64,000 bases of DNA from Chrysophaeum taylorii. Taxonomy: Eukaryota > Sar > Pelagophyceae > Pelagomonadales > Pelagomonadaceae. Positions within the stretch are counted from its first letter, which is position 1. The number at the start of each line of letters is the position of its first letter. Location of the stretch: the NCBI GenBank assembly GCA_029834535.1, contig JAQMWT010000113.1:1-64000 (forward strand), in the 5' to 3' direction. The notes under the pieces were generated by a model that had not been told where the DNA came from, did not search any database, and saw only the letters and a list, made by a program, of their open reading frames with translations. This document shows positions 30,318 through 40,899 of this stretch, piece by piece. A program made the translations under genes and the position numbers.

Positions 30318-32637
30318 GTGCATCGCAACCAGAGTGATAAACTCAAAACAGATCTCAAGGACGAACGCGGATTTCGCATCCCCAAAGGCCAACTCTATAT
30401 TGTGAAACGTGTCGATGATGGAAAACTCTTCACCAGACGCATTATCGCCTCCGAGTATGGTCGCAACTGGAAATACCAGCAGGAGCAATCCACGGCTCGC
30501 GCCACAGCCAACATGTCCAGCACATTTATGTTCCTCATCAGTGTCAGCGCTCTGCACCAGGGCCATGCCGCCAGCATCGCATATGATCTCAACATTAGAA
30601 GGGATGCTAAGCCACCAAATGATGTCCCGAAAGGATGTCTCCTAGCTAATACCACACAAGACTATGGTATCGTGGGCGGCACCGCACTGGATCTGCAGAG
30701 AGAAACCGACGCAGAACTCTTGTACGTTGACTTCCCAAGGAAGCCGTACCACTCATCTGTATTGGTCGACCATCTGGACAACGACAATTCTGTTCTCGAG
30801 AACTATGTGTGCCATGACGAACTGTCACCGGCAGAGTATTATGCGCGTCAATGGAACCAAGAATTCTGTTGTATAACCTCCTCTCTTTTATGGGACATCT
30901 CAGCGCATCAACACTACCACCTAGCTTCTCGTCACAGACACGCCTTCATGCACGACTCTGGCGAACTCGGACACCTCTTTCTAAGCCAAAGTGATCCGAA
31001 TCAAGACATTCTCCAAGAAGTCATGGACTATGACTTGCAGCACATCGACCATGTCGTGTTACAGCTCGTGGCTGCTGAAGATATTGTCTATGAGCCTGAA
31101 AAGAATGTCGAACTCAAAGAACTCAGCGAAGAAGACAAGTTTAAGCACATTGCTTCGATTCGCAATGAACTTGAAGGCTTATGTTCCAACGGTGTCTTTA
31201 AGCTTGAACCTTTACCGCCAGACCGTTCGTCTATCTCGACGAAACTCGTGCTGAAGATCAAGTATTTTGCTGACGGCACTCCAGACCGCTATAAAGCTCG
31301 CCTAGTCGCCCGAGGTTTCTTGGCACATGTAGGCATTGACTTTTATGCCACATCTTCCCAAACCGCAATGCTCGCCACCAACCGGTTATTGCTCGCCATC
31401 GCTGTGAAGCACAAGCACCCGGTCGCGCACGCGGACATTCTCCAGGCGCTCATCCAATCGGCACTCGACCGCCCGGTATTGATCGACTTCCCTCGAGGAA
31501 TACATGTCTCGCAAAACCGTGTCCAGCAGATACAGAAGAACCACCCAGAGTCCAAGCTCGCTTTTAGACTCGTCAAGGTTCTCTATGGCCTCAAACAGTC
31601 CGCTTTGTTATGGAACATTAAGCTCGACTCTTTCCTTCGACAACATGAGTTTGAACGCTCACAAGCCGATACTTGCCTCTATATCAGTTGGGATCGATCT
31701 GTCAACCGATGGGCTCTCCTATCCGTCTCCGTCGATGATCTATTGATCACTGGCACCAACACTGCCAAAATAACATCTCCTCGCACCGCTCTGGAGAAGG
31801 AATATGGCAAAGGCACTTGGCATGACAACATTAGATCCTTCCTTGGTATCGATGTGCATTACAACGTCTCCGCTGGTCATCTCACTATGAATGTAGCAGC
31901 GAAGATCACCAAGATGCTCGCCGAGCATAAGCTCAACCTCCATGCTATGGACGTCCCCTACTCGGACATCCTCACTCAACAGCCTTCAGCTAAGTTTCTT
32001 TCTGACTTGGCTCCTACATTAGAAATATTACGCAAGCACTTTCCTCACTACTGTGGCACTAGTATTCACTTGTCTGTCACATGTCGCCCTGATATAACCT
32101 TTTACTTCGCTTTTTGAAGGGTACTCCGCATGATTCTCTCGACTATTCATCCGACAGCCCCTCTATTACGCCCTTTATTCCGCATCTGATCACAAACTAT
32201 CCTGAGTTGCATCACCTTCGTTCGCCCATTATTTGTTTTACTGATGCCAGTTTCGCTGATCGTTCTGACCCTCGTTTAAGATCTCATTCTGGTGCATGTA
32301 TTTTCGTCTTTGGCAATCTCGTATTCTGGTCTAGCAAACGCCAAACTCTTACTGCCAAAAGCACCATGGAAGCTGAACTTATCGCCGCCAGCGCAGCCGC
32401 CGATGAGTGTCATTGGTTCCACAAACGCTTCTCCTCTCACCCTTATTTATTTTCGTGTGATCAAGCTCACGCTACTCCCCTGCTTATTGATAACGCTAGC
32501 GCGTTACACGTCGCTAATCACCCTAAAGTCAGTGCTCCCTCTCGTCATATCAACTTACGAGCATTTCGCATTCGTGACTACCAGGCCAATTCGGTCATTC
32601 GACCTCTCTGGTGTCCTACTCGCTACCAGGTCGCCAT
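30318..32637 (+). pseudogene. reverse transcriptase-RNase H region of copia element 1
   Basis: Typical copia RT words: KYKARLVARGF-like DRYKARLVARGF, HADILQALIQS, VLYGLKQSALLWN and the catalytic VSVDDLLITG. RNase H follows: GACIFVFGNLVFWSSKRQ, STMEAELIA and ECHWFHK. The region stops at about 32637 where unrelated inverted host sequence begins. Confidence 0.85.
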
Positions 32638-33332
32638 TGGGGTGCGATTGGTGGTGTTGACGTACGAATCGGAGGAGCGGAAGGGTGGCGTAGGCGACGG
32701 GGACCGTCGCGATTTCCCGGGCCTCTAGGACCCCGCGCTGATAGTTTCGGTAGGCCTGCTGCTTGAGGGTGCAGATCGTGTCGTCGTGCTCCGACTCGAC
32801 GTGGTTTTTTTAGATCGGGTTACTTGTCGAATTTCGACCATTCGACAGTTCTGCCGTAGCAACACGTCCAGCCCGTATCCGCCGTGCCGACCATGATCCG
32901 GTTCTGTGACCGGAAGACGTCGAGGCAGTTCCTGGCGACAAAGACGACGAAGACGCGAGGGGCTCGATACCTTGTGCAAAAGGTGCGACCAGCCCGGCCG
33001 TTGGAGGACAACGCTCGCCTTATTCTTGAGGGTGCCTTGGAAAGTTGTCTTTGGGGATATAACTTGCACCGATCCGTGAGCTCTACAGTTGCCATCTCGT
33101 CGGCGTGCGCGTAGCCGAGCGTATTAGCGAGAGCGGCGGCAAAATACGTTGTACCTGATCTTTGCGGTCCCGAAACAAGAATCGTCGAATATTTTACCCA
33201 GTCAACCGAATCCCACGCGACGGTCTCGTAGGCGAGCGGAAAGGCGCGCTCCATCGTCGTGGCGATCATCTCGGAGCGCGACGCTTCATCGATGAAGACG
33301 GCGGTGGCAACAACGTTGAGGAGGATGAACAT
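32638..33332 (-). pseudogene. sulfotransferase-like gene, copy 2 (broken)
   Basis: ATG complementary to 33330-33332 starts a signal-peptide-like leader (MFILLNVVATAVFIDEA), then KYSTILVSGPQRSGTTYFA (5'-phosphosulfate loop) and VFVVFVARNCLDVFRSQNR (3'-phosphate site), very similar to copy 1 at 18.66-19.41 kb. Compared with copy 1 it lacks about 10 bases near 33083, which shifts the frame. An extra base near the RAPRVF block restores it about 120 bases later, and another shift near 32818 ends the long frame at FDK. It is therefore a host pseudogene. Its 3' end is joined to the RNase H end of copia element 1, so the two were brought together by an insertion or rearrangement. Confidence 0.7.
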
Positions 33333-33731
33333 CTCGTCAGTGGTGAGGACGTGTAAAGAAAGAGGCGACGCGACTGTCTCCCCCCCCCCCTCCCCCGTTC
33401 CCTCCCCCCCCCTTAGCAGTCGACCTTAAAAGACACCACCACATCGTGGCGAGGTTTCGTGCAAAATTACATACGTAAAAATACTAGCCTTCGTCTCGTG
33501 TCCCGAATCACTAGACTCGACCCGTCCCTGCCCTCGTTACCCTGCCAAGGTCCAACCCTCAAGTTTTTCTGCCACATCAGAACTACACCCTAACTCCAAC
33601 GGACCGCTGTTCCGTCCGGAGACTACAAGGTGGTTTGCGTGCACAAGTTTCGCCAAACGGCCTACAGTACAAGTGACGACTATAAACATGCCTGCTATAC
33701 ACTGTCTGCTAGTCTCCACACTAGAAACACT
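33333..33731. other. upstream region of sulfotransferase copy 2
   Basis: C-rich tracts at about 33380-33412 are followed by TTAGCAGTCGACCTTAAAAG, an edge word of the short interspersed family. No gene seen. Confidence 0.4.
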
Positions 33732-33744
33732 GACAATGGGTAAC

Positions 33745-33896
33745 CACTCTTCGCCTGCCCCACGACTCGGCGATGGCCCCGACTAGGTCCCGCGTACTTA
33801 TCTCCGCCCGTCAGGCACATCCCTCCTACCCCACAAACCCACCCACATCCTTCATGCCCCCCACACACCCCCCCCTCTTAGCAGTCGACATTTAAA
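33745..33896 (-). mobile_element. short non-autonomous element (about 152 bp) with 13-bp target-site duplication
   Basis: Flanked on both sides by GACAATGGGTAAC (33732-33744 and 33897-33909), a perfect 13-bp direct repeat that marks an insertion. Read on the minus strand it runs TTTAAATGTCGACTGC, a G-rich stretch, GGATGTGGGTGGG, GATGTGCCTGACGGGCGGAG and ends GTCATCGCCGAGTCGTGGGG-like. Pieces recur at 5712-5772, 16.26-16.56 kb (three times), 24.02, 33.41, 35.86, 35.96 and 62.95 kb. The long duplication suggests mobilisation by a LINE-type machinery, but no polymerase III boxes or tail were recognised. Confidence 0.65.
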
Positions 33897-34020
33897 GACA
33901 ATGGGTAACAAAGAAGAAGAAGAACTGGTCTACAGCATTATATATGTAGCTATTCTCCGTACGGAGGACGGGGCGCTTGCGCTTAGTCCTGTGGGCATTG
34001 GATGGGTCTAACTAACTAAC

Positions 34021-34335
34021 TAGCTAACTTCAGACCTCTCCCGAGCATGGGAGCCAGGCCGGACCGGCAGTAGCCGGTACGGAATCACAGAGGAAAATCA
34101 CGCAGTTGGGGCAGGGCGACGGACGAGGACGGGCTTGTTGATGGTGGACCGCCACTGTGCGCGGTCTTGTGCGAGGTCGTGCAAAAGCGTCGCAGGCCGC
34201 AGACGTTTTGGTCCACGAACAATCGACCTGTCCGTCGCGTTCTGCCCAACCGAGCGAACCCCATCCCAGCGCGGACTTTCCGGGTGCTAACCGGCCAGCC
34301 CGGGAGGCGAGCAGGCACCGTCTCACTCCGGGACG
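34021..34335 (-). repeat. dispersed repeat of about 300 bp, copy 3 (diverged)
   Basis: Begins with CTAGCTAACTTCAGACCTC and GAGCATGGGAGCCAGGCCGG, exactly as copy 2 does, then diverges in the middle and regains similarity near 34250-34310 (CGGGAGGCGAGCAGGCACC corresponds to the GCCTCCCGGGCGGGCC block of copy 1). Confidence 0.5.
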
Positions 34336-34723
34336 GCCGGGGCCGCCGCAGGGAGCAAGCGTGTTAGGCGCCGTCTTCCATCGCAAAAGAAAAAACAACT
34401 GTTGAATAATGTGAGGGGGGTGGGTCAGTTGAGGAGAAGGGAGAATAAGGGCGAGATGAGGGTACTGAGCATTTGTCAGGAAGAAAAGAGGTGTCCGTCC
34501 GTCCAGAATAATAGAGAAGTATGTGGGGAGACGTCGTAAAGTCTGCAGCTAGCGATGAGGAAGAGGAGGTCGGACATGTACTGCTCCAAATTTGGAGGGG
34601 GGGCTGACCTCACCTCGCCTCAAATGTTTCTTCGCCGGACGGATCGGATAGTAAGGGCTTTGTCAGCACAGTGATCGATCAACATTATTTGCGAATTAAA
34701 ATATCCAAAGCAAGTTATAAGTT
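34336..34723. other. intergenic region, no gene seen
   Basis: No frame, repeat or RNA gene recognised. It lies downstream of the minus-strand sulfotransferase gene and probably holds its 3' untranslated region. Confidence 0.3.
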
Positions 34724-35620
34724 CTAGCCGCAAAAGTCGCGGATCTTGGGATGCTTCTCGACGAACTGGTCATAGAAGCAAGTGTGATTCGCTTTGAAAA
34801 AGGCGGCGACATGGTCGTAGTTCGCGATGACGTTGCGGAGGTCGTCGTCGGTGATCTTGACGGAGCGCTTGGTCGGCCTGACGGTGTCGGCGGACATCCC
34901 TATCCACTTGAAGAGGCGGCGGAGCTCGGCGTCGACGTCGAGGCAGAGAGCCTCGTAGGTAAGAAACAAAAAACCTTCGTGGCCTAGAGTGGTGTTCAAG
35001 GCGAGCACTTCGCGGCGCACAAGACTGGTAAAACTCGCGGCGGAACTCGCGAGTTTCTGTGGATCGACAGTCATTAGGCTGTGATTTCGTGCGAGGCAGG
35101 CTTCTTGCGCCGGGCCCGTCTTGTAGACAAAATGGCTGCCGCACTCTTTTTCGAGCCAATTCGCGCGAATTGAGCTCACGGTCCACTTAATCACGTTGGT
35201 CCGCGCGTAGAAAACTAGGAAAATCCCGGCGGTCCACGTAGGGGCCGGCATCTGCAAGAAGTCGGCGTGTCGTTGCCCGAGCGAAATGCCTATCGCTCGA
35301 CCCTTCAAGTCGCACGCTCGCGCGACCGGTTCGCAGTGCTTCGTCGGGCAAGCCGGGCTTTTCTGGAGCGCGCGCAGCCGCCCTGCCGTCCAGTGATAAT
35401 TTTGGCAATATTCGTGCACGAACCACGCGAACCGCTTATCGTCTTCGAGCGTGCGCGCGAGATACGTCGACCCAGTTCGTGGAAATTTCAGCACCACCAC
35501 GACTTTGTTGGGGGATATATGCTCTTCCTTGTTCGTCGTGAAACTCTTCTTCGACATAGGCTTGGGGGGCGCATCGGCGGCCACCACAACCATCAGGAAA
35601 AGGGACAACAATATCATCAT
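34724..35620 (-). CDS. secretory-pathway sulfotransferase-like protein (298 residues)
   Basis: ATG complementary to 35618-35620 begins a signal peptide or anchor (MMILLSLFLMVVVAADA). Residues about 38-58 are the 5'-phosphosulfate loop (NKVVVVLKFPRTGSTYLARTLED) and residues about 133-155 the 3'-phosphate site (FLVFYARTNVIKWTVSSIRANW), in which the R-T-N-V-x-K-W-x-x-S pattern is typical of Golgi carbohydrate sulfotransferases. A GFLFLTYEALCLD strand and the conserved LRRLFKWIGM helix follow. Such enzymes transfer sulfate from PAPS to glycans; the acceptor here is unknown. It ends with a Cys-Gly and is intact. It is only distantly related to the two copies at 18.7 and 33 kb. Confidence 0.75.
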   Translation of the reverse strand: MMILLSLFLMVVVAADAPPKPMSKKSFTTNKEEHISPNKVVVVLKFPRTGSTYLARTLEDDKRFAWFVHEYCQNYHWTAGRLRALQKSPACPTKHCEPVARACDLKGRAIGISLGQRHADFLQMPAPTWTAGIFLVFYARTNVIKWTVSSIRANWLEKECGSHFVYKTGPAQEACLARNHSLMTVDPQKLASSAASFTSLVRREVLALNTTLGHEGFLFLTYEALCLDVDAELRRLFKWIGMSADTVRPTKRSVKITDDDLRNVIANYDHVAAFFKANHTCFYDQFVEKHPKIRDFCG

Positions 35621-35765
35621 CGACTACAACTGTGTGGCATTTTTCTAGAAAACTTTTTCTAATTAAAAAAAAAAAAAACGGGCGTTATTTAATATAAAAG
35701 TGGAGGCATCTTGCAGGTCAAGCACGGTTCTAAGTGTCAACAACGGCCATCGAACGGATCGCGGA

Positions 35766-35970
35766 TCCTAACTACTAATCGACAGATGTTTGTGTGTCTG
35801 TTTGTTTGTTTGTTTGTTTGTTTGTTTGTTTGTTTGTTTGTCTTTAAACGTCGACTGCTCAGAGGGGTGTGTGTGGGGGGAGCTTGAAGGATGTGGGTGG
35901 GTGGGTTTGTGAGGTAGGTGGGATGTGCCTGACGGGCGGAGATGTTTGTTTGTTTGTCTTTAAATGTCGA
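35766..35970 (+). mobile_element. Helitron 5'-end fragment with (TTTG)n
   Basis: Starts A/TCCTAACTACTAATCGACAG, the Helitron 5' terminus, followed by about 40 bases of (TTTG)n (35801-35840). It then runs into a piece of the short interspersed element (GTCTTTAAACGTCGACTGC...). A minus-strand Helitron 3' end abuts it at 35971. Confidence 0.6.
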
Positions 35971-36156
35971 CAAGTGCAGGCCAGTAAGTTCACCTAGTCC
36001 CAATCTCTAACCCCAGTAAATTCGGCGTAAACCCTCTCGTGCTCACATCCACTCACCCCACTCTCCTTTGAACTCGTCGCCGTCACCCCCGCCAATCTAA
36101 GCTGCTTTGATCCGCACACGCTGCTATCCTTTGAGTTTACTCTAAAAACCCCAGCA
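35971..36156 (-). mobile_element. Helitron 3'-end fragment (H2)
   Basis: The minus strand ends CTGGCCTGCACTTG at 35971 and is followed by T. It is similar to the 3' part of H3 up to about 36155, then truncated at the border of the copia LTR. Confidence 0.6.
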
Positions 36157-36166
36157 GGTTCCCTGG

Positions 36167-36479
36167 TGCAGAGCATTTAGCAAGCAGTGGTAAGTCACCT
36201 GGGAAACCATCCCGTCTCATCGTGAACGTCTGGAAAGGTTAATTCGGGGAATGGAGCTTATGTTCCCTATATCCTCAGAACACGACAGGCGGCATCTAGA
36301 ACTACACGAGAAAGGTTAAGTGTATAGTGCTACATACCTCGGGGCGCGCTAGACCATGATGATGAGCGTAGGCACAAATCAGAGGACTATTTGATTGTGT
36401 AGAAAGGAAGAAGAAGGGTAAGGAAGAGATCACGTTCTCAACGGATGGATAAGGGTAAGAGGCAGCAGATTTCTCTGCA
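36167..36479 (-). repeat. truncated LTR of copia element 2 (downstream copy)
   Basis: About 313 bp that match 48677-48989 with few differences. Further pieces of the same sequence occur in tandem units 2 (52635-52960 plus 54042-54140) and 3 (57790-58093 plus 59159-59257). It is truncated on the left at a Helitron fragment. Confidence 0.75.
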
Positions 36480-36729
36480 CCCCCTCGAGATGTCCTAAGC
36501 GCAAGGTGCGACTGTAGAGCATCTCTTGAGAAAGATGATGATGAAGAAGAAAGAAAGAGAAAAAAGGAAGTAATACAGTCTTGATGATCACAGAGGTCAC
36601 ATACGAAGCATCAAGAGTGTAGAAGGGTCTTAGGACTTGGACTTGGTGGAGCTGAGAGTCGATTTGACCCTTTTGAACAGAACATTAAGAAACACAGATA
36701 CAACAGACAGTGAGTTAGGATTGTTAATC

Positions 36730-38270
36730 ATCGTCAGCTTCTGCTGTAAGGTGGTGAACACCAATAGCTGAACGATGTGGTGCCAAGAGAAGGGTGAGTG
36801 CAAGTAGAGCATTCAGTATGGATAGCGATAGAGAACCTAGTTGAAAGGTGTCCAGTTGGTTTTCCAAAAAAAGGTTGGACTTGGCGAACGAAGAACGAAG
36901 ATAGAAGAGTCTTCAGATTCACACGAGAGCGGACGGAATGCTCTGAAGCATGAGAGCAACTTGTCACGTAGATGAAGGAGGTGATCGTCCGGGGAGGAGT
37001 AGTTGGTAGCATGTTGATCATGAGCGGTGAGTATTAAGCGAGACAACAGCTCTGTGATCTTGTACAGTGTATAAGTAACACGTGGGTGTTGGCTGTAGGA
37101 AGGAAGAACCGGTTCTCCAGGGTGGTGTTTCCTGGAGTTGGTCGACTTGTTGGCACAAAAAGTCGGAATCAGCAAGCGAAGCAGAAGGCGTAGGTATCGG
37201 TGGCGAAGATATCTCCAGAGTAGCGTCTAGCGTGGAGTGTGAGTAGTTTAACGACGTTTCGGTCAACGTTAAAAAAAAAGGAAGGGGTGCAGGAAGCCTT
37301 AATGTTCTGCCTGAACATAAGTGTGGCCGAACATTACATTCCGGAGTAATAGCGGTTCTGTATCATCAGAGGACGATGCGTAGTTGTTAAGATGTTGTAC
37401 ACGCGATCAGATAACAGTATGAATCACATGGTGGTATTTGGTGGCTTGAACATATAGCCTGAGTTTTACGAGCTTGTGTTTGCTCGAGTGTTACAAGAAG
37501 GTTAAGATGCTCCAGGTGCATCTGAGTAATAAGTGGAGTCTGTGGCTGCATCGGTTACTGATAAGACTAAGTGAGCAAGTGACGAATGTTGCGATTTCTG
37601 GTCAAGAGCATATGTAGCTCCTTTGGCAAATGATACGCGCGCATACGTTAGGTTTTATGGGCGCCTGATCGGTGTTGTGACAAGCACAACAAATGTTAGC
37701 GGTGATAGTTGAGATGGGAATATGACCATTCTTCTTGTGGTCATCTGTGTTAAGGTGACTCAGCACATCAGTGGGGAGTTCACTAGGTGCTTGTGACTTC
37801 GAATTATATGTGGTAGAAGCAAGAAATGTAGGCTGTCCTAAGTCGTTGAGACACTGCGTACAATAGGATGACGGAATGAAACGTTCACGTTCGGGGCATC
37901 TGTAGCAGCCAATAGAAGTAATAGCAGGAGCAGCTTCCCAAAATGTAGTAATGGGTAGGCGCATAGATATGGAGGTCGTAAGTTCCACAAACAGTAAAGA
38001 GTCAGCAGATTCATATATCGAGTTGAGTGCCGTAGAGATTTCCGCTCACATAACAGAAGAGAGAAAGGGCGTAGCAGGAGTACGGAAGCTCTCAGAAAGA
38101 GAGAATCCTCGTTCAATCAGGGTAAAATCCATGTTGAGGCCATCGCTGGTGTCGGTGAGACAGTAGCAGCCTGGGAGGTAGTAGAAGTGACAGTGGTTAT
38201 GGTTTGTCGCTTTTGAAACAACTTGGGAGAGATGCCACGGCCAGGGATAGTTTAACGACGTTGCGGTCAC
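36730..38270 (-). other. coding-like DNA downstream of RNase H in copia element 2, with Cys-rich motif
   Basis: Copia elements usually have little beyond RNase H, but here about 1.5 kb of minus-strand DNA still reads like protein in several frames. One piece (about 37.9-37.65 kb) has a Cys pattern GCYRCPERER...YCTQCL...CCACH that could bind zinc. Two copies of the T-x-x-S-L-N-Y sequence (37244-37264 and 38248-38268) lie in it. It may be an additional protein of this element; no family was recognised. Confidence 0.4.
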
Positions 38271-38285
38271 TAGAGTTAGGTATCT

Positions 38286-40613
38286 TCAATCCTGTAAAGG
38301 ATTGTGGTGAGAGGCATGATGCATACCGAGTAGAGAACGAAAAGTGGAGAACTCAGCCGCACGTGGTTTTGTAAAGCCATCCGCCACGTTCAGATTGCCG
38401 GGAACATGATGGACTCGTATTTTCTGAAGCGATATGTACTCACGAATCTTAAACCATCTAGTCGACAGTGCCTTGGATCGAGAGGACCCATCTGGGTAAT
38501 TAGAGGTGTGAACAGCGGCAGCATTGTCAGACAAAAGAGGTAGGCTTCTGATGAAGCGCATATCTTCAGCAATTGGGTTGTCATTGTCATCAAAGTCAAC
38601 AGGGTCAGCGGTGTTCTCACCATTAGCATTATTGACGTAGAAGGTGGGGTTGACGACAAAGGAGAGTTCCAACAGCAGCTTGCGTAGCCAAACAGCTTCA
38701 TCAGCACAAATACTGAGGGCAATCAACTCAGCTTCGTGAGTTGAGCAGGAGACAATCGGTTGAAGTTTGCTTTTCCAACCAATAAGGCAGTTGAAAAGAT
38801 AGAAGACAAACCCGGTGGTAGATTTCCTATCTTCCTGTGCTAAGGAAGGGGCATTGTCAGCGTCAACCATGGCAACTAAGGGGTCAAACTGTCCAGTAGA
38901 TACATCCTGTGGTTGGTAGTCGACCACAGTGGATAGATCAATTCGATTAGCGGAGACAGTGCGAAGGTGAGCTTCAATGGCATTACCTTTAGGGTGAAAC
39001 CAGAGGCGAAGTGAGCGGTTTTCCGGCTTCTTGAGGTAGCGAAGTAAATGCTCTAGCATTTGGACGTGAACATACGTAGGTGCATGCATACCACGCGAAC
39101 ATCTGCCCAAGGCTTGCGAGAAGTCAGGTCTGCAGGCAACTTGCATGAACACCAGCTTGCCAAGGAGGGTGGCAAAGTGCGAGTTGATGTACAACTCTGT
39201 TTCAGTGCTGGGAGTGCCATCTTTATACTTGAAGGACGATGACATAGGATATTTAAGCGGGGTCAGTTGCTGCAAGACTGGGTGATCAGCGAAGAGTTCA
39301 TCCAGCTTGGCTTGCACATCCAGAGAAATGGAGCCGTCAGATGTGCGACACACACGCATGCCTAGGAGGGTATGGACAGGTTCAAACTGCTCTACAGCAT
39401 ACCGTTTGTGGAGGGCATCCTGTAATTCAGTACGAAGAGGGTCGTCATTGGACACAATAACAATGTCGTCTACAGACAGACTGCATACGACGAACTTAGC
39501 ATGTGCGGATACTCGAGCATATAGGCAAGAGTCCGAATGCAGGCGTTTGTAACCAAGGCTACGGAAGAAGCCGTCTATCTCTTTGTTCCAAAGGGATGGT
39601 GATTGCCTAAGTCCATAAAGTGACTTCAGCAGTTTCGGTAGACGTCGGCCCTTGTACTTAGCGTCATCGGGGTCGATAAGCTTGATGCCGTCTGGTAACT
39701 GAACATAGACATTGGCATCGATGTCAGACTGAACGAAGGCGTTCGGGACGTCTGCATGGTAGACAGGCAATTGCTTGTATGCTGCAATAGCTAGTAGTAC
39801 CCGGATTGCGGTCATAGTGGCCATGGGGCTGAAGGTACCAAAGAAATCGGCGCCAAGAGATGCTAGGAAGCCACGTAGTACAAGGCGAGCCTTGTGCTTA
39901 ACGTATTTGCCTGCAGAGTCTGTTTTAATCTTCAGCACCATCTTGCTGTCAATAGGACGAGAGACACCGTCGGGTAAGGAAAGTTTGAAGCAGCCAAAGC
40001 GGATAATGTCGTGGAGTTCCTTGGCGATGGCCTTGAGGTAGGCGTGCCTGTTTTCAGGCGACAAACCGTGGAGGCACTTAAGTTTATATTCGTCAATGGA
40101 AACGTCCGCTTCTTGGACCTTATATTCGTCAGGACCAACAGTGGCTGGTGAATTATAGTTTAGCGACGTTGCGGTCGAGGCAGTGTGCGCAACTTCGGGA
40201 TAAGCGGAAACAGCGTCAGTAGGAGTAGTAGGGGCAGATTCCAGTTGGATATGGATAGTAGGGTCGGTACGTAAGACCTGGGTGATAAACTCTGTAGAGA
40301 CCAGAAGGTATTCCTCCAAGTCAGCCAGAGATGCAGAAGTAGCGCCAAACTCGGATGAGTTGTGATCAATAAAGCTGGTCGGCGCCAGGTACGTAAGTGC
40401 ATATTGTAAGGAAGAAGTGCCGAAGGCAGCAGCGTGTTCAGTGAACGCAGATAAAAGGGGCTGAGGAATAGGGCACGTAGGTGAACCATCAGCAGTTAAA
40501 AAGGTTGCAGCTGGGATGCTGGATGCGCACTTGGCGTGGGCGAAGTAACCATCGACGTGCGGGTAGCGGGCAAGTAAGTCAGTGCGCAACGGGAGAAGAA
40601 GACGAGCTAACAA
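38286..40613 (-). pseudogene. reverse transcriptase-RNase H region of copia element 2
   Basis: A long open stretch with RT words KHKARLVLRGF, HADVPNAFVQSD, KSLYGLRQSPSLWN and catalytic LSVDDIVIV. RNase H words follow: DRKSTTGFVFYLFNCLIGWKS-like, STHEAELIALS, DEAVWLRK, LSDNAAAV and the C-terminal NVADGFTKP. This is a typical complete Ty1/copia RT-RNase H. Confidence 0.9.
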
Positions 40614-40899
40614 CGCATGTTCCCCTCTGAGCAGATAGCAGACCAGAGGATACCACCACGGAGATGAAGGGCGGAGAGGGCGGGAGACTTGAACGTAAGA
40701 AAGTGGTGGCGAAGATCCCAGCGGAAATCGGCGAGCTTGCCACCAGCGGCTTTGTAAGCACCAATAGTAGACGCTTGTAACCGGGCTCGGATAGTTTTCA
40801 TAGAAGTGGCCTTGCGAGTGTTAGGCTGTTTGGAACCTGGGACAAGAATGAGGTCATCTTGTGCAAAAAGGTCTTTGTAAGAAGGAAGCAAGGGCGGCG

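Larger units (their letters stand above)
24740..32637 (+). mobile_element. Ty1/copia retroelement 1 with embedded methyltransferase-like domain (fossil)
   Basis: Order on the plus strand: gag-like part (about 24.93-25.95 kb), aspartic protease (about 26.3-26.5 kb), cytosine methyltransferase-like domain (27.07-28.66 kb), integrase (28.95-29.9 kb), reverse transcriptase (about 31.1-31.9 kb) and RNase H (about 32.2-32.64 kb). Protease-integrase-RT-RNase H order is diagnostic for Ty1/copia. A candidate primer-binding site resembling initiator-tRNA complement (CCGGTATCAGCAGAG) lies at about 24858-24875, so a 5' LTR probably precedes it. No 3' LTR was found: the RNase H region runs straight into the inverted sulfotransferase copy 2 at about 32638. 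The element is broken in roughly six to eight places and cannot be recent. Confidence 0.85.
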
